DNA of 64,000 bases. Origin: Flavobacteriales bacterium. Its GTDB lineage: Bacteria > Bacteroidota > Bacteroidia > Flavobacteriales_E > Vicingaceae. The stretch is from assembly GCA_020635795.1 (NCBI GenBank), contig JACJZD010000002.1, positions 186,001 through 250,000 on the forward strand. The letters are read 5' to 3'. This document shows positions 17,700 through 27,400 of the stretch, one piece after another. The notes under the pieces are model-generated. The model was not told where the DNA came from, searched no databases, and saw only the letters and a list, made by a program, of their open reading frames with translations. The translations under genes and the position numbers were made by a program. Numbering within the stretch: position 1 is the first letter of the stretch; every line of letters starts with the position of its first letter.

Positions 17700-18974
17700 T
17701 TACACTAAATCAAACCCAATATCTTTTCGGTAGTACTTTTTAGTGTAGTTGATTTTTTCTGCATTAGCGAACGATTTACACAAGGCATCTTTAATGTCAG
17801 TTCCGAACGAAGTTATTGCTAACACTCTACCACCAGCAGTAACAATGTTTTTGCCATCTTGTTTAGTTCCTGCATGGAAAGCTATACTGTTTTCAATGTT
17901 GTCGAAACCTGTCATTACATGTCCTTTTTCATAATCTTCTGGATACCCACCTGAAACCAACATAACCGTAGTTGCAGTTCTAGTATCAACTTCAAACGAT
18001 TTTTCGTGAAGTGTTTGATTGCCAACACCAATAAACAAATCCAATAAATCAGACTTTATTCGAGGTATAACTACTTCTGTTTCTGGGTCGCCCATGCGTA
18101 CATTGTATTCTACCACGCTTGGATTTCCGTTATCGTTCATTAACCCAATAAAAATAAAACCTCTATAATCGATTCCATCTTTTTTCAAGCCATTTATGGT
18201 TGGAATAACCACTTGTTCTTCTACCTTTTTAATAAAATCGTTGGTAGCAAACGGAACAGGAGATATAGCTCCCATACCACCAGTATTCAGTCCTTTGTCG
18301 CCTTCGCCAATTCGTTTGTAATCTTTTGCAGAAGGTAAAATTTTATAACTGTTACCGTCGGTTAAAACAAAAACCGAAAGCTCAATACCTTTTAAAAACT
18401 CTTCGATAACAACAGTAGCCGATGCAGCGCCAAATTTTGCTTCGGCAATCATGTTGGTTAGTTCTTTTTTTGCTTCTTCTAAATTGTTTAAAATCAACAC
18501 TCCTTTACCCGCAGCCAAACCATCGGCTTTTAATACGTATGGAGATTGTAAAGTTTCTAAAAAGGCAAAACCATCGGTTAAATTAGCTTTGTTAAAACTT
18601 TGGTATTTAGCCGTTGGAACACCATGTTTTATCATGAATTTTTTTGAAAATTCCTTGCTTCCTTCCAACAAAGCACCATCTTTTTTAGGCCCTATAACAG
18701 GAATATTTTTCAATTCATTGTCTGCTAAAAAGAAATCGTGAATTCCATTCACCAAAGGGTCTTCTGGTCCAACAACAACCATGTTAATGTTATTGGATAA
18801 AACAAAAGATTTTATACTTTCAAAATCGTTAACTCCAATATTTACATTAGTACCAACTAGTGCTGTACCTGCATTACCTGGAGCAATAAATAAGTTTTGT
18901 AGTTTGTTGCTTTGTGCCAATTTCCATGCAAAGGCATGTTCTCTTCCTCCTGACCCAATGATTAAAACATTCAT
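17700..18974 (-). CDS. purD: Phosphoribosylamine-glycine ligase (GAR synthetase)
   Basis: Second step of purine synthesis: ATP-dependent ligation of glycine to phosphoribosylamine. The 424-residue ATP-grasp protein starts MNVLIIGSGGREHAFAWKL and contains VVVGPEDPLVNGI, KADGLAAGKGV, the GGMGAISP loop and EYNVRMGDPETEVV. All are standard PurD blocks. It appears to stand alone, 123 bp before groS on the same strand, with no other purine gene near. Confidence 0.97.
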   Translation of the reverse strand: MNVLIIGSGGREHAFAWKLAQSNKLQNLFIAPGNAGTALVGTNVNIGVNDFESIKSFVLSNNINMVVVGPEDPLVNGIHDFFLADNELKNIPVIGPKKDGALLEGSKEFSKKFMIKHGVPTAKYQSFNKANLTDGFAFLETLQSPYVLKADGLAAGKGVLILNNLEEAKKELTNMIAEAKFGAASATVVIEEFLKGIELSVFVLTDGNSYKILPSAKDYKRIGEGDKGLNTGGMGAISPVPFATNDFIKKVEEQVVIPTINGLKKDGIDYRGFIFIGLMNDNGNPSVVEYNVRMGDPETEVVIPRIKSDLLDLFIGVGNQTLHEKSFEVDTRTATTVMLVSGGYPEDYEKGHVMTGFDNIENSIAFHAGTKQDGKNIVTAGGRVLAITSFGTDIKDALCKSFANAEKINYTKKYYRKDIGFDLV

Positions 18975-19022
18975 GTTGTTTTTCTTGCAAAAGTATAAAA
19001 TCCTAAACGAGTTTGATAATGA

Positions 19023-19172
19023 TTTTTATTTTCTTTCGGTAAAGATTTGTTGCTTTCTGCACAAACCATGGAAATGGACGAGCAAGAATCTTACTTGCAC
19101 TATGTATTAAAAAATTGGATGCAAGATGAACCCCAAATTGACGATATTTTAATGGTGGGGATTAAATTGTAA
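19023..19172 (+). pseudogene. Remnant C-terminus of a SpoIIE/PP2C-type phosphatase
   Basis: A frame open from 19023 to TAA at 19170-19172 encodes about 49 residues that end in an aromatic-anchored helix and QIDDILMVGIKL. This is the typical closing strand of SpoIIE-type serine phosphatase domains, whose D-D pair before the last strand binds metal. Before it stands FGKDLLLSAQ, also family-like. No upstream part of such a gene is present: an in-frame TGA precedes it and purD starts 48 bp away on the other strand. The stretch therefore looks like the stump of a deleted gene. Confidence 0.5.
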
Positions 19173-19212
19173 CAAAAACGGTCCGTTTTTCTGCCCGCTT
19201 TAATTAGTTGAT

Positions 19213-19220
19213 TATATTTG
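19213..19220 (+). promoter_or_regulatory. -7 promoter box of the TPR protein gene
   Basis: TATATTTG fits the Bacteroidota -7 consensus TAnnTTTG exactly and lies 53 bp before the ATG at 19273. No clear TTG is seen at the -33 place. Confidence 0.4.
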
Positions 19221-19272
19221 GGTAAACTTATAATGCGAATAAATGCATTGTATAGCAATCAAGATAAAAAAT

Positions 19273-20013
19273 ATGAGAAATATAATTATAACGATTACAT
19301 TATTCATCATAACTACGATGGCTTATGGACAATCATTTCTTGACTCGTCCAATTATTATGTGCAAATGGCAAATGGGTTACCAAAGGAAAACCATAAACA
19401 GAAAATCGAATATTTAGATAAGGCAATTGGATTTTGCAAACAAAGTAATATGAAGACTATTCTTTTCATGGTTGTTCCAAATAGGATTAATGAATATATA
19501 GCAATTAATGAATTTGATCTAGCTGAAAAGGACTATTTGTGGTTACTTGAAGAACATAAGCAATCACCATATTTTGGTATAGGGGATATTTATTGGGGGC
19601 TAGCAAATTTATATAGAGATTCAAAAAAATATAATCAAGCCATTGAAAACTATAAAAATGCAGTGACATCTAATGGAATGATTGGTAAATTTATAGTGTT
19701 TCTTGACTATTCAAAATGTTTGACAGAAATAAATAATTATGATGAAGCAATAGAAAATATTAATAATGGATTGAAGTCATTAGCAAATAATGACCCTAAT
19801 GTGATAAAGATTAACTATTATGAATCAAGAAAAAATATTCCAGCAGAATACTTTTTGCTAATGCTTCAAAGAGCTAATATTTATTTTAAAGCCGATAAGA
19901 AAAAAGAAGGCTGTAATGATTTGAATGTAGTTCTTGATCTTATTGAAAATGAACAGGATATATTTAATGTTAAGATTGAGGCAGTTGAGTTAAGAAATAA
20001 AAGATGTAAATAA
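19273..20013 (+). CDS. Secreted TPR-repeat protein, function unknown
   Basis: A 246-residue protein with a clear signal peptide (MRNIIITITLFIITTMAYGQ), which fixes the start at 19273 rather than at an ATG 30 bp earlier. The mature part is made of tetratricopeptide-like helix pairs; the clearest are around residues 105-165 (GLANLYRDSKKYNQAIENYKNA and NNYDEAIENINNGL). It should be periplasmic or surface-located and bind a protein partner. No catalytic residues are recognisable. It stands alone between the phosphatase remnant and the convergent OmpA gene. Confidence 0.7.
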   Translation: MRNIIITITLFIITTMAYGQSFLDSSNYYVQMANGLPKENHKQKIEYLDKAIGFCKQSNMKTILFMVVPNRINEYIAINEFDLAEKDYLWLLEEHKQSPYFGIGDIYWGLANLYRDSKKYNQAIENYKNAVTSNGMIGKFIVFLDYSKCLTEINNYDEAIENINNGLKSLANNDPNVIKINYYESRKNIPAEYFLLMLQRANIYFKADKKKEGCNDLNVVLDLIENEQDIFNVKIEAVELRNKRCK

Positions 20014-20069
20014 TAGTATTTATTTTGGGTTTTAACGTTAATCCAGCCTTTAAAAGATAAAACATTCTT

Positions 20070-21602
20070 CTATTTCGTCTTGACCACAAACTCCACCCTT
20101 CTGTTCAGTTGTTTTCCTTCTTCGGATTTGTTATCAGCTAGTGGTTTGGTTTCTCCAAAACCATTAGAAGACAAACGTTTTTCCGCAATTTTTTTTGAGG
20201 TAAGATAAGATACCACCGCAGCAGCTCTATCTTGCGAAAGTCTAAGGTTGTCGGCATCAGCTCCAACATCATCAGTATGTCCGTTAATTTCTATGGTAAT
20301 GCTTGGGTTATCGGTTAGTAATTTTACCAATCGGTCCAATTCTGGAAAAGATTCTTCTTTTAAGGCGGCTTTACCAAATTCAAAGAAAATGTTATTTAAA
20401 CGTATGGCTTCATCTTTTTCGATAGGAGCTAAATATAAATTAACTTCTAACTCTTGGTAAGCCTCTAGTTTACTTGCGTCAATGTTTTGTGTTACTGAAT
20501 AATAATTATCGGCAGTAGCCATAAAACCATAGTTTTTACCGTGCGGCAACACAATTTTATAAATGGTTTCGTCGGGGCTAGTACTGGCTGTGCCCAATTG
20601 TCTACCTGAAGGCAATTGTTCGTAGCTAATTTTTGCTTTTATTGGTTGATTGGTTTTTTGGTCAAGTACTTTTCCGTAAACCAACACTACGGGTTCTGGT
20701 TTTGCAGCTTGAGGCATTTTAATTCTATAAATATCGCTTTTCCCATAGCTGTTTTTTTCGGAACTGAAATAAGCATATTCGCCTGATGCATCTATACTAA
20801 AATAAGCATCAAAATTGGCAGAATTAATTTTTTCACCCATGTTAACAGGTTTCGACCAATTGGTCCACGAGTCGTCTAATCTTCTGGTCATCCAAACGTC
20901 AGCTCCACCATAACCACCAGGTAAACCTTCCGAAACGTAGTACAATGTTTTTTCGTCGGATGCTAAAAATGGTCCAAATTCGTCACCTTTGGTATTTACA
21001 ACATTGCCAAGGTTTAAAGGTACCGACCAGTTGTTGTCAGACGTTTGAAATGATACCCAAATATCTTTTTCACCAAGACCTTTTTTCTTTTCGATTGCCA
21101 TAAGTAAAAACTTACCGCTGTTCGATAAAAAATAGTTCACGTATTGGTTGTTGTTTTCGTATTTTTCGATGATTTGCTGTTTAGGAAACGCCCATCCACC
21201 ACGTTGTCGTGAGCTTATAGAACAGCCTCCTCCAGAAACGCTACCATCAAAATATTTGTACAAGTTAGATAGCAAAATGGTGTTACCATCAGGAGTAACG
21301 GATTGAACCGATGTAGAATATCCAGGAACATTCAGGGGAGTTCCAATGTTTGAAGCTAATGTCCATTTTCCGTTGGCTTGTAAATACGATACCCAAATGT
21401 TGTTTTTTCCGTTATTGTTTTCAGGGTAGCGAGTAATGAATAAGGTTTTGCCGTCGGGAGATATTTTTGGAGACAACTCATCTCCAGCAGAATTAACGTT
21501 TGTTCCTAAATTTTCGGGTTCTGCATCGAAAACGATTACATCTTGCGAAAAAGTAACTTGCGTTGTAAATAAAATGGTTAGAAAAAAAATGAAACGTATC
21601 AT
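20070..21602 (-). CDS. OmpA-family outer-membrane protein with PD40 propeller repeats
   Basis: The 510-residue protein has four parts: a signal peptide (to about residue 19); a beta-propeller of WD40-like PD40/TolB repeats (about 40-295, with repeated ISPDGKTLFIT- and SDEKTLYYVSEG-type strands); a carboxypeptidase-regulatory-like beta-sandwich (about 305-395, VYGKVLDQKTNQPIKAKI); and a C-terminal OmpA peptidoglycan-binding domain with NGHTDDVG and NRRVEF. Such proteins anchor outer-membrane complexes to the wall and often accompany PorP/SprF proteins in Bacteroidota. It is the last gene of the surface locus but is separated from the preceding gene by a terminator. Confidence 0.88.
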   Translation of the reverse strand: MIRFIFFLTILFTTQVTFSQDVIVFDAEPENLGTNVNSAGDELSPKISPDGKTLFITRYPENNNGKNNIWVSYLQANGKWTLASNIGTPLNVPGYSTSVQSVTPDGNTILLSNLYKYFDGSVSGGGCSISSRQRGGWAFPKQQIIEKYENNNQYVNYFLSNSGKFLLMAIEKKKGLGEKDIWVSFQTSDNNWSVPLNLGNVVNTKGDEFGPFLASDEKTLYYVSEGLPGGYGGADVWMTRRLDDSWTNWSKPVNMGEKINSANFDAYFSIDASGEYAYFSSEKNSYGKSDIYRIKMPQAAKPEPVVLVYGKVLDQKTNQPIKAKISYEQLPSGRQLGTASTSPDETIYKIVLPHGKNYGFMATADNYYSVTQNIDASKLEAYQELEVNLYLAPIEKDEAIRLNNIFFEFGKAALKEESFPELDRLVKLLTDNPSITIEINGHTDDVGADADNLRLSQDRAAAVVSYLTSKKIAEKRLSSNGFGETKPLADNKSEEGKQLNRRVEFVVKTK

Positions 21603-21619
21603 AGGGTTTAATTTAAAGT

Positions 21620-21647
21620 AAAAAAATGCCTGCTTTTTACACAGGCA
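21620..21647 (-). terminator. Terminator after the large secreted protein gene
   Basis: Stem TGCCTG/CAGGCA with a nine-base loop, followed on the minus strand by seven U (complement of the A-run at 21620-21626). It lies 28 bp after the stop of the 592-residue protein gene. Confidence 0.8.
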
Positions 21648-21675
21648 CTTCTTATGAAAAACTAACTAAACTTAC

Positions 21676-23454
21676 TTATTGTTTTAATGGGTCGAATTTA
21701 CCAAACCATAGGCTGTTGCCCCATCTTTCGTTACCGCTCATACCACCTTTACGTTGACGAGCAATGTAAACCACTTGTTTACCACCATTGATAGTGATGT
21801 AAGGACTATCTTTTCCTTTTCCATTATCTTCTAAATCTAGGTATAAGTAGTAATCTTTACCTCCAAAAGTTTTAAAATCAGAGATGTCTCCTGAAGTGAT
21901 GTCTATTTTACCCAATCTACCTTGGTATAGTGGCGTATAAACACATGTTGTAGTAGTTGTTTGAGTTCCTGCAATGTAGTTTGTTGAGGTTTCAGAAGAA
22001 CAGTCAACATCCACATCTTGAACCAAGAATACATTCCAGAATAAATCTTTACCGTTTGGAGCTTCGTAGATAGAAAACTCTGATGGGAATGATTTAGCGC
22101 CACCAGCGCCACCTAACAAACCTGCCGATTTAGCTGTGTTTTCAACACCATAGTATCGTTTAAATGCACCTGTTTTATCAAAATGGAACATTAATAAGTC
22201 TTTGTAAACTCTTCCTTTTACATCGCCAATATTATCCATTTTAAAATCCTGACCAGAGATAAATACATCGCCATTTGAAGTAATGTTAACACCGTTTAAG
22301 ATGAATTTTTTACCATCGAACTCACGTAATTTTTTCTGACTAGCTGGTTTAATGCCTTTTGCATTAATATCTTCGATAGAAACTGCCGAAACGAATTCCG
22401 CTTTTCCGCCACTAATTTTAGCAACTTGTAAGTATCCAAATTTCATGCTCTCTAATGTTGTCATTCTAGATTCAGCATCTCCTGCACTTGGCATAGCATC
22501 AAATGAAATACAGTAAGGAGGTTTAGTGTAATTTTTTTCTGGTTTGTTAATGTTACCAGCTCCGTAGAAATAAACATCATTACCTACGGCATAAGCATCG
22601 AAAATTGCCCATTCGTTACACTTGCTTTCAAAATTGAAACGTTCTTTAACATTTCCTGCCTCATCAATTCTAATGTAAGTAAGGTTGTTGGAATTGTCGT
22701 CGGCTAATTTTCCCATACCTTGAGCACTATATGGTGCAAAAACCAATAACCATTCGTCGGTATCTTCTAATTCTTTTGAAATTAATAAGGATTGTGGATG
22801 ATCAAATTTAATAGGTGTTTTTTTAACTACATTTAAATCTTTGTCTATATGCATCAATAAATATTCTCTGTCGGCTTCTTTAGCCATTGACATAATACCT
22901 TTATTTATTAAAGCACAAACCAATAATTCTCCTTTGTCAGCAATATCTTTATGAGCGGTGTAAAATAATTTACGTTTTTTATCATCGCCGTCACCACCAA
23001 TTTCTTTTGGTTTTTCTTTATCTAACAGTTTTTTAGTGGTTTCATAACCACCTTTCCACCAGTTCCATTGGTTAATGTATAAGGTTTTACGCAACACCAA
23101 TTTCCCTGTCATGTTTGGACTAGCAGTAACACCAATCACCTCTTGGTAATCGCCTTTGTAGGTTTTGTTTTTTGATTTTGATTTCAGTTTTCTTTCAGCA
23201 TCTTTAAAATTGTTTAACAAATTAAAGTCGTAATCGAATTGGTATACTTCATATTCCACCTTACGGTTGTTGTCTTTGGTTACAAAAACCATATCAAACT
23301 GCTGTTTAACATCGTCAACAACAACATTACCTAAGTACCCTTTGTTTTTAGATTTACCAGTAAGTTCTACAATTTTTTCTTGTGCAATTTGCGCACTAGC
23401 TGAGAATACAATGGCAAAACCAAATAGACCAGCGATTATTTTTTTATTCATCAT
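21676..23454 (-). CDS. Large secreted protein, function unknown
   Basis: I do not recognise this 592-residue protein. It has a signal peptide (MMNKKIIAGLFGFAIVFSASA, cleavage before QIAQEK). The mature part is rich in beta-strand-like blocks (LLVCALIN, EWLLVFAPYS, DVYFYGAGN, GDVFISGQDF), which suggests a propeller-like fold. There is a Cys pair in DVDCSSE / TTTTCVY and no T9SS tail. It has its own promoter, carrying the 18-bp palindrome shared with the SUMF1-adhesin operon and the LuxR-type gene, and its own terminator. This ties it to the adhesin system by regulation, not only by position. Confidence 0.75.
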   Translation of the reverse strand: MMNKKIIAGLFGFAIVFSASAQIAQEKIVELTGKSKNKGYLGNVVVDDVKQQFDMVFVTKDNNRKVEYEVYQFDYDFNLLNNFKDAERKLKSKSKNKTYKGDYQEVIGVTASPNMTGKLVLRKTLYINQWNWWKGGYETTKKLLDKEKPKEIGGDGDDKKRKLFYTAHKDIADKGELLVCALINKGIMSMAKEADREYLLMHIDKDLNVVKKTPIKFDHPQSLLISKELEDTDEWLLVFAPYSAQGMGKLADDNSNNLTYIRIDEAGNVKERFNFESKCNEWAIFDAYAVGNDVYFYGAGNINKPEKNYTKPPYCISFDAMPSAGDAESRMTTLESMKFGYLQVAKISGGKAEFVSAVSIEDINAKGIKPASQKKLREFDGKKFILNGVNITSNGDVFISGQDFKMDNIGDVKGRVYKDLLMFHFDKTGAFKRYYGVENTAKSAGLLGGAGGAKSFPSEFSIYEAPNGKDLFWNVFLVQDVDVDCSSETSTNYIAGTQTTTTTCVYTPLYQGRLGKIDITSGDISDFKTFGGKDYYLYLDLEDNGKGKDSPYITINGGKQVVYIARQRKGGMSGNERWGNSLWFGKFDPLKQ

Positions 23455-23484
23455 AATTATTAAAGTTTAGAATAGTTAACGATA

Positions 23485-23532
23485 CAAAGATTCCTCAAAT
23501 AGAAAACAAAAGCAATACGGCATTTGACGTAT
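23485..23532 (-). promoter_or_regulatory. Promoter plus 18-bp operator, copy 1 (large secreted protein)
   Basis: The palindrome ATACGGCATTTGACGTAT lies at 23515-23532. On the minus strand its edge reads GTATTG, which provides the -33 TTG (23513-23515). Exactly 20 nt later comes AATCTTTG (23485-23492), a -7 box. Start of transcription is expected near 23478, about 24 bp before the start codon. The same three-part layout occurs at 30777-30824 and 31062-31109. Confidence 0.75.
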
Positions 23533-23561
23533 AAATCAATTTTCAAATATTTTGAAAAACA

Positions 23562-24491
23562 TTAAAAATGACTAGGCATTGATTTTTCTTTATTCTTAAC
23601 AATGTCGTATCTCAACATTATTTCGTGACTACCACCATTGTAGTTAAACGTAGTGTTAGTGTAAGAAAAATCAAAAGAATAGCCAAACATAAATTGGTCG
23701 TTTAAATTGATGCCAAGCAGCAAGCCAAGAGCATCTCCAGTTCTCCAAGATATGCCTCCAGAGAATTTATCATTATAAATAACTGAAGAAGTTAAATCCA
23801 TTTGAATAGGAGCTCCACTTGTAACTTTTACAAACGATGTTGGTTTTAATTTAAATTGTCCATCAGTTGTAAGGTTAAAAATGGTACCTCCCATTAAAAA
23901 ATAGTGGCGTTGTTCGTTCGATATGGCTATTGAAGTTCCAGCTGGATTGCTAGCATCAAAACCATTTTGTAATAATTTTGGAGTTGATATTCCCGCGAAA
24001 TATTTTTTGTTGTAATAATATGCTCCAAATCCAAAATTTGGTAACGTACCACTGCTTATGTTTTGAGCAAACGAAGCATCATTTTGGTCGATTATTTCTA
24101 ACGAGGTTAAATTGGTTGAAATAAAATTAATTGATGCTTTAATTCCTAGTGACAACTTATCTCGTTCGTTAATTTTTATTTTGTAGGCAAAATCACCTGC
24201 TAAACCAATATTTTGCGTTGGACCAATTTGATCGTTTAATACCGAAAATCCAACACCAATATTTTTACCATCAATAGGCATGTGAGCCGTTAAATTTTGT
24301 GTGGTAGGTGCTCCTTTAAATGATGTCCATTGCGAACGATGAATACCTGTTATGCTTATGGCATCAACAGTACCGGCATAGCCTGGGTTTATAGCCAATT
24401 TATTAAACATGTAATGCGTAAACATGGCTTCTTGTTGTGCAAACGTTACACAAGAAATAAAAAGAGATATGATGGTTATAAAGTTTCGCAT
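23562..24491 (-). CDS. PorP/SprF family outer-membrane protein
   Basis: Predicted beta-barrel of 309 residues that helps secrete or display a cognate T9SS adhesin on the cell surface. It has a signal peptide (MRNFITIISLFISCVTFA) and the family start QQEAMFTHYMFNKLAINPGYAGT, then HRSQWTSFKGAPTTQNL and GVGFSVLNDQIGPT, all diagnostic of PorP/SprF. It starts 2 bp after the adhesin stop codon, so the two are translated together, as sprB and sprF are neighbours in Flavobacterium johnsoniae. The pairing implies that this protein serves the 1546-residue adhesin. Confidence 0.93.
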   Translation of the reverse strand: MRNFITIISLFISCVTFAQQEAMFTHYMFNKLAINPGYAGTVDAISITGIHRSQWTSFKGAPTTQNLTAHMPIDGKNIGVGFSVLNDQIGPTQNIGLAGDFAYKIKINERDKLSLGIKASINFISTNLTSLEIIDQNDASFAQNISSGTLPNFGFGAYYYNKKYFAGISTPKLLQNGFDASNPAGTSIAISNEQRHYFLMGGTIFNLTTDGQFKLKPTSFVKVTSGAPIQMDLTSSVIYNDKFSGGISWRTGDALGLLLGINLNDQFMFGYSFDFSYTNTTFNYNGGSHEIMLRYDIVKNKEKSMPSHF

Positions 24492-24493
24492 GG

Positions 24494-27400
24494 TTATCTA
24501 TTTATATATATGTAACCTTTAATTTCTTGAGAACCTGAAGGTCCTGTTTTACCTAAATCAAGGATGTAGAAGTACGTTCCTGATGGTAATTTTTCGCCAA
24601 TTGTAATTCCAAACTGACTTGTTCCATCCCAATCCGATTTGTAAGGAGCAGCTTCAAACACTTTGTTCCCCCAACGGTTTACAATCATTATTTTATTGTT
24701 CGGGAATTGACTAATACCCACTATTTCAAATACATCATTAACTCCATCACCGTTAGGAGAGAATCCTTCAGGAATTTTAAATTCAGAATCAACACTTACT
24801 GTAATGGTGTCTGAAACGATACAACCACTTAAATTAACCTCAACTGTATATAAAGTTGTTTCTGTTGGAGATGCAATAGGATTGGCACAGTTTATACACG
24901 ATAAACTTGATGTGGGTGTCCAAGTATATAACCCTCCGCCTGTAGCAGTTAATTGCGACGATTGACCGGATAATATCAATTCAGGGTCGGCAGTTAATGT
25001 TACTACTGGTAACGGATTTACATAAAGTTCAGTTATTACTAAACTATCGCAACCACCAGAAGATACTAGCAATTCAGTATAAGTTCCTGCAACAGTTTGA
25101 TAAGCTCCTGCCAACAAGATGCTATCTCCAGCGCAAATGGTATCGTTGATGTTTATGGTAAAGCTGTTTATCACATTTAATGTTGTTGTAATTGTGCTAT
25201 CGCAAGTTAAACTTGATGAATAAACATCCACATAAACTCCTGCTGTAGTTTGGTAAGCACCGCCAAGGAAAATACTATCTCCGCTACAAATGGTTGCGTT
25301 TGCAAAAATTTGATAGGTAGGATTTACAATTAATTCTTGTTGTACAATACTATCGCAACCATTTACTGCTCCATTTGGTATTACAGTAGAATAGATTCCT
25401 GCAACGGTTTGGTAGTTTCCAAAAATAAGAGCAGAATCGTTATCACAAATTGTAATTGGAGTTAAGGTTTCTGTTGCAATTGGTTTAATTCCTAAAGTTG
25501 TAACAACTGTACTGTCGCAACCAAATATTGAACTATAAACATCGGTGTAAACGCCTGCACTATTCTGATATGCTCCACCAAGCATTATGCTATCGCCAAA
25601 ACATATTTCAATGTTTTGATTTATTGAGTAGGTAGGATTTATGTTTAAGGTTGTGTTAACTGTACTATCGCAACCAAAAATTGTACTATAAACATCAGTA
25701 TAAACTCCAGCAACAGTTTGGTAAGCCCCTCCAAGCATGATGCTATCGCCTTGACAAATTGCAGCACTTGTATTAATAGTAAAAGTAGGGTTAACAATTA
25801 AAGTCGTTGCAATTATACTATCACAAGTATTTACAGATTGCAAAGTATCGTAATACGTTCCAGCAGTATATTGGTATATTCCACCGAACATAACACTATC
25901 ACCTTGACAAATAGCAAGAGATTGAGGTACAACGTAATTAGGGTGTACAATTAATTCCTGAACCAAAATACTATCGCAACCAGAAGCTGCTGTGAGTACT
26001 TGATTGTATGTTCCTGCAACAGTTTCGTAGTTTCCAAAAATCAACGCACTATCCCCCTGACATACTTCTGCATCAGCTAAATTGGTATAAACAGTTGGAA
26101 TTACATTAACATTAATAGTATCTGACGAAGAACATACACCTATTGTGGCAACTACATAGTACATGCCTGCACCAGCTGCACCAAAGGTTTGATTCATGTA
26201 TCCTGGTAATGGGTTGCTTTGCCATTGATAAGTATCTGCACCAGCACCTGCATCTAATAATACTGTTACATTTTCACAAACGGTGGTATCTGGTCCCAAA
26301 TCAATCGGGTGGTAAGGATTGATAATTAATTCTTGAGCAACAATACTATCACATCCAAAAACTGTTGTTGTTGAATCGTAATAAGTTCCCGCAACGGTTT
26401 CGTAGTTTCCAAAAATCAATGCACTATCGCCTTGGCAAATAGATATTGGAGTTAAACTATAGTTGTACGTTGGGTTAATGATTAATTGTTGTATCACGAT
26501 GCTATCGCAAGTTGTTGATGCAACTAAGGTATCGTAATAATTACCTGCAACGGTTTGATAGTTTCCAAAAATTAATGCACTATCGCCTTGGCAAACTGCA
26601 ACATCTGGTAAATTAGTTGTAGGTATTGGATTAACCGTTACATTAATAGTATCATTTGCAGAACAACTTCCAACATTTACAGTTACATAATATTGTCCAG
26701 AAGTAGTAACCAAATAAGTTTGATTAGTACTGTTGTCTTGCCAAGTGTACGAATTTCCAGCTCCTGCATCAAGTAATAATGAGTTTCCTGCACAGAAAGC
26801 CGTATCGTTGCCTAAATTAACACTTGAGTTTGATAATACTGATAAAGGTTGATTAACAATACTATCGCAACCATTGATACTTGTTAATGTATCGGAATAA
26901 GTTCCTGAAACGGTTTGATATGTTCCAAAAATTAACGCACTATCACCACTACAAATGGTAATTGTAGTAAGGTTTTGATTATAAACAGGATTCAAGATTA
27001 GTTGTTTTACCAAAATACTATCACAACCCGTTGAAGCAGTTAGGGTATCGTAATAATTCCCTGCAACAGTTTGGTAGTTTCCAAAAATTAACGCACTATC
27101 TCCTTGACAAACTACTTCGTTTGATAGGTTTGTAGTTACAATAGGATTTACGATTATATTAATTGTATCAGAAGTTGTACAAGCACCCAAAGTAGTTACA
27201 ACATAATATGTTCCTGTACTCGAAACAGTGAAGGTTTGTTGATTGTAAGGGAACCCTGTACCATTCATCCATTGATAAGAACTTGCTCCAGCACTTGCGT
27301 CTAATGTTAAATTATTTCCAGCACAAAAAGCAGTATCGTTACCCAAATTAACCGCATGGCTTGGACTCACATTTAAAGTCTGATAAACAATACTGTCACA

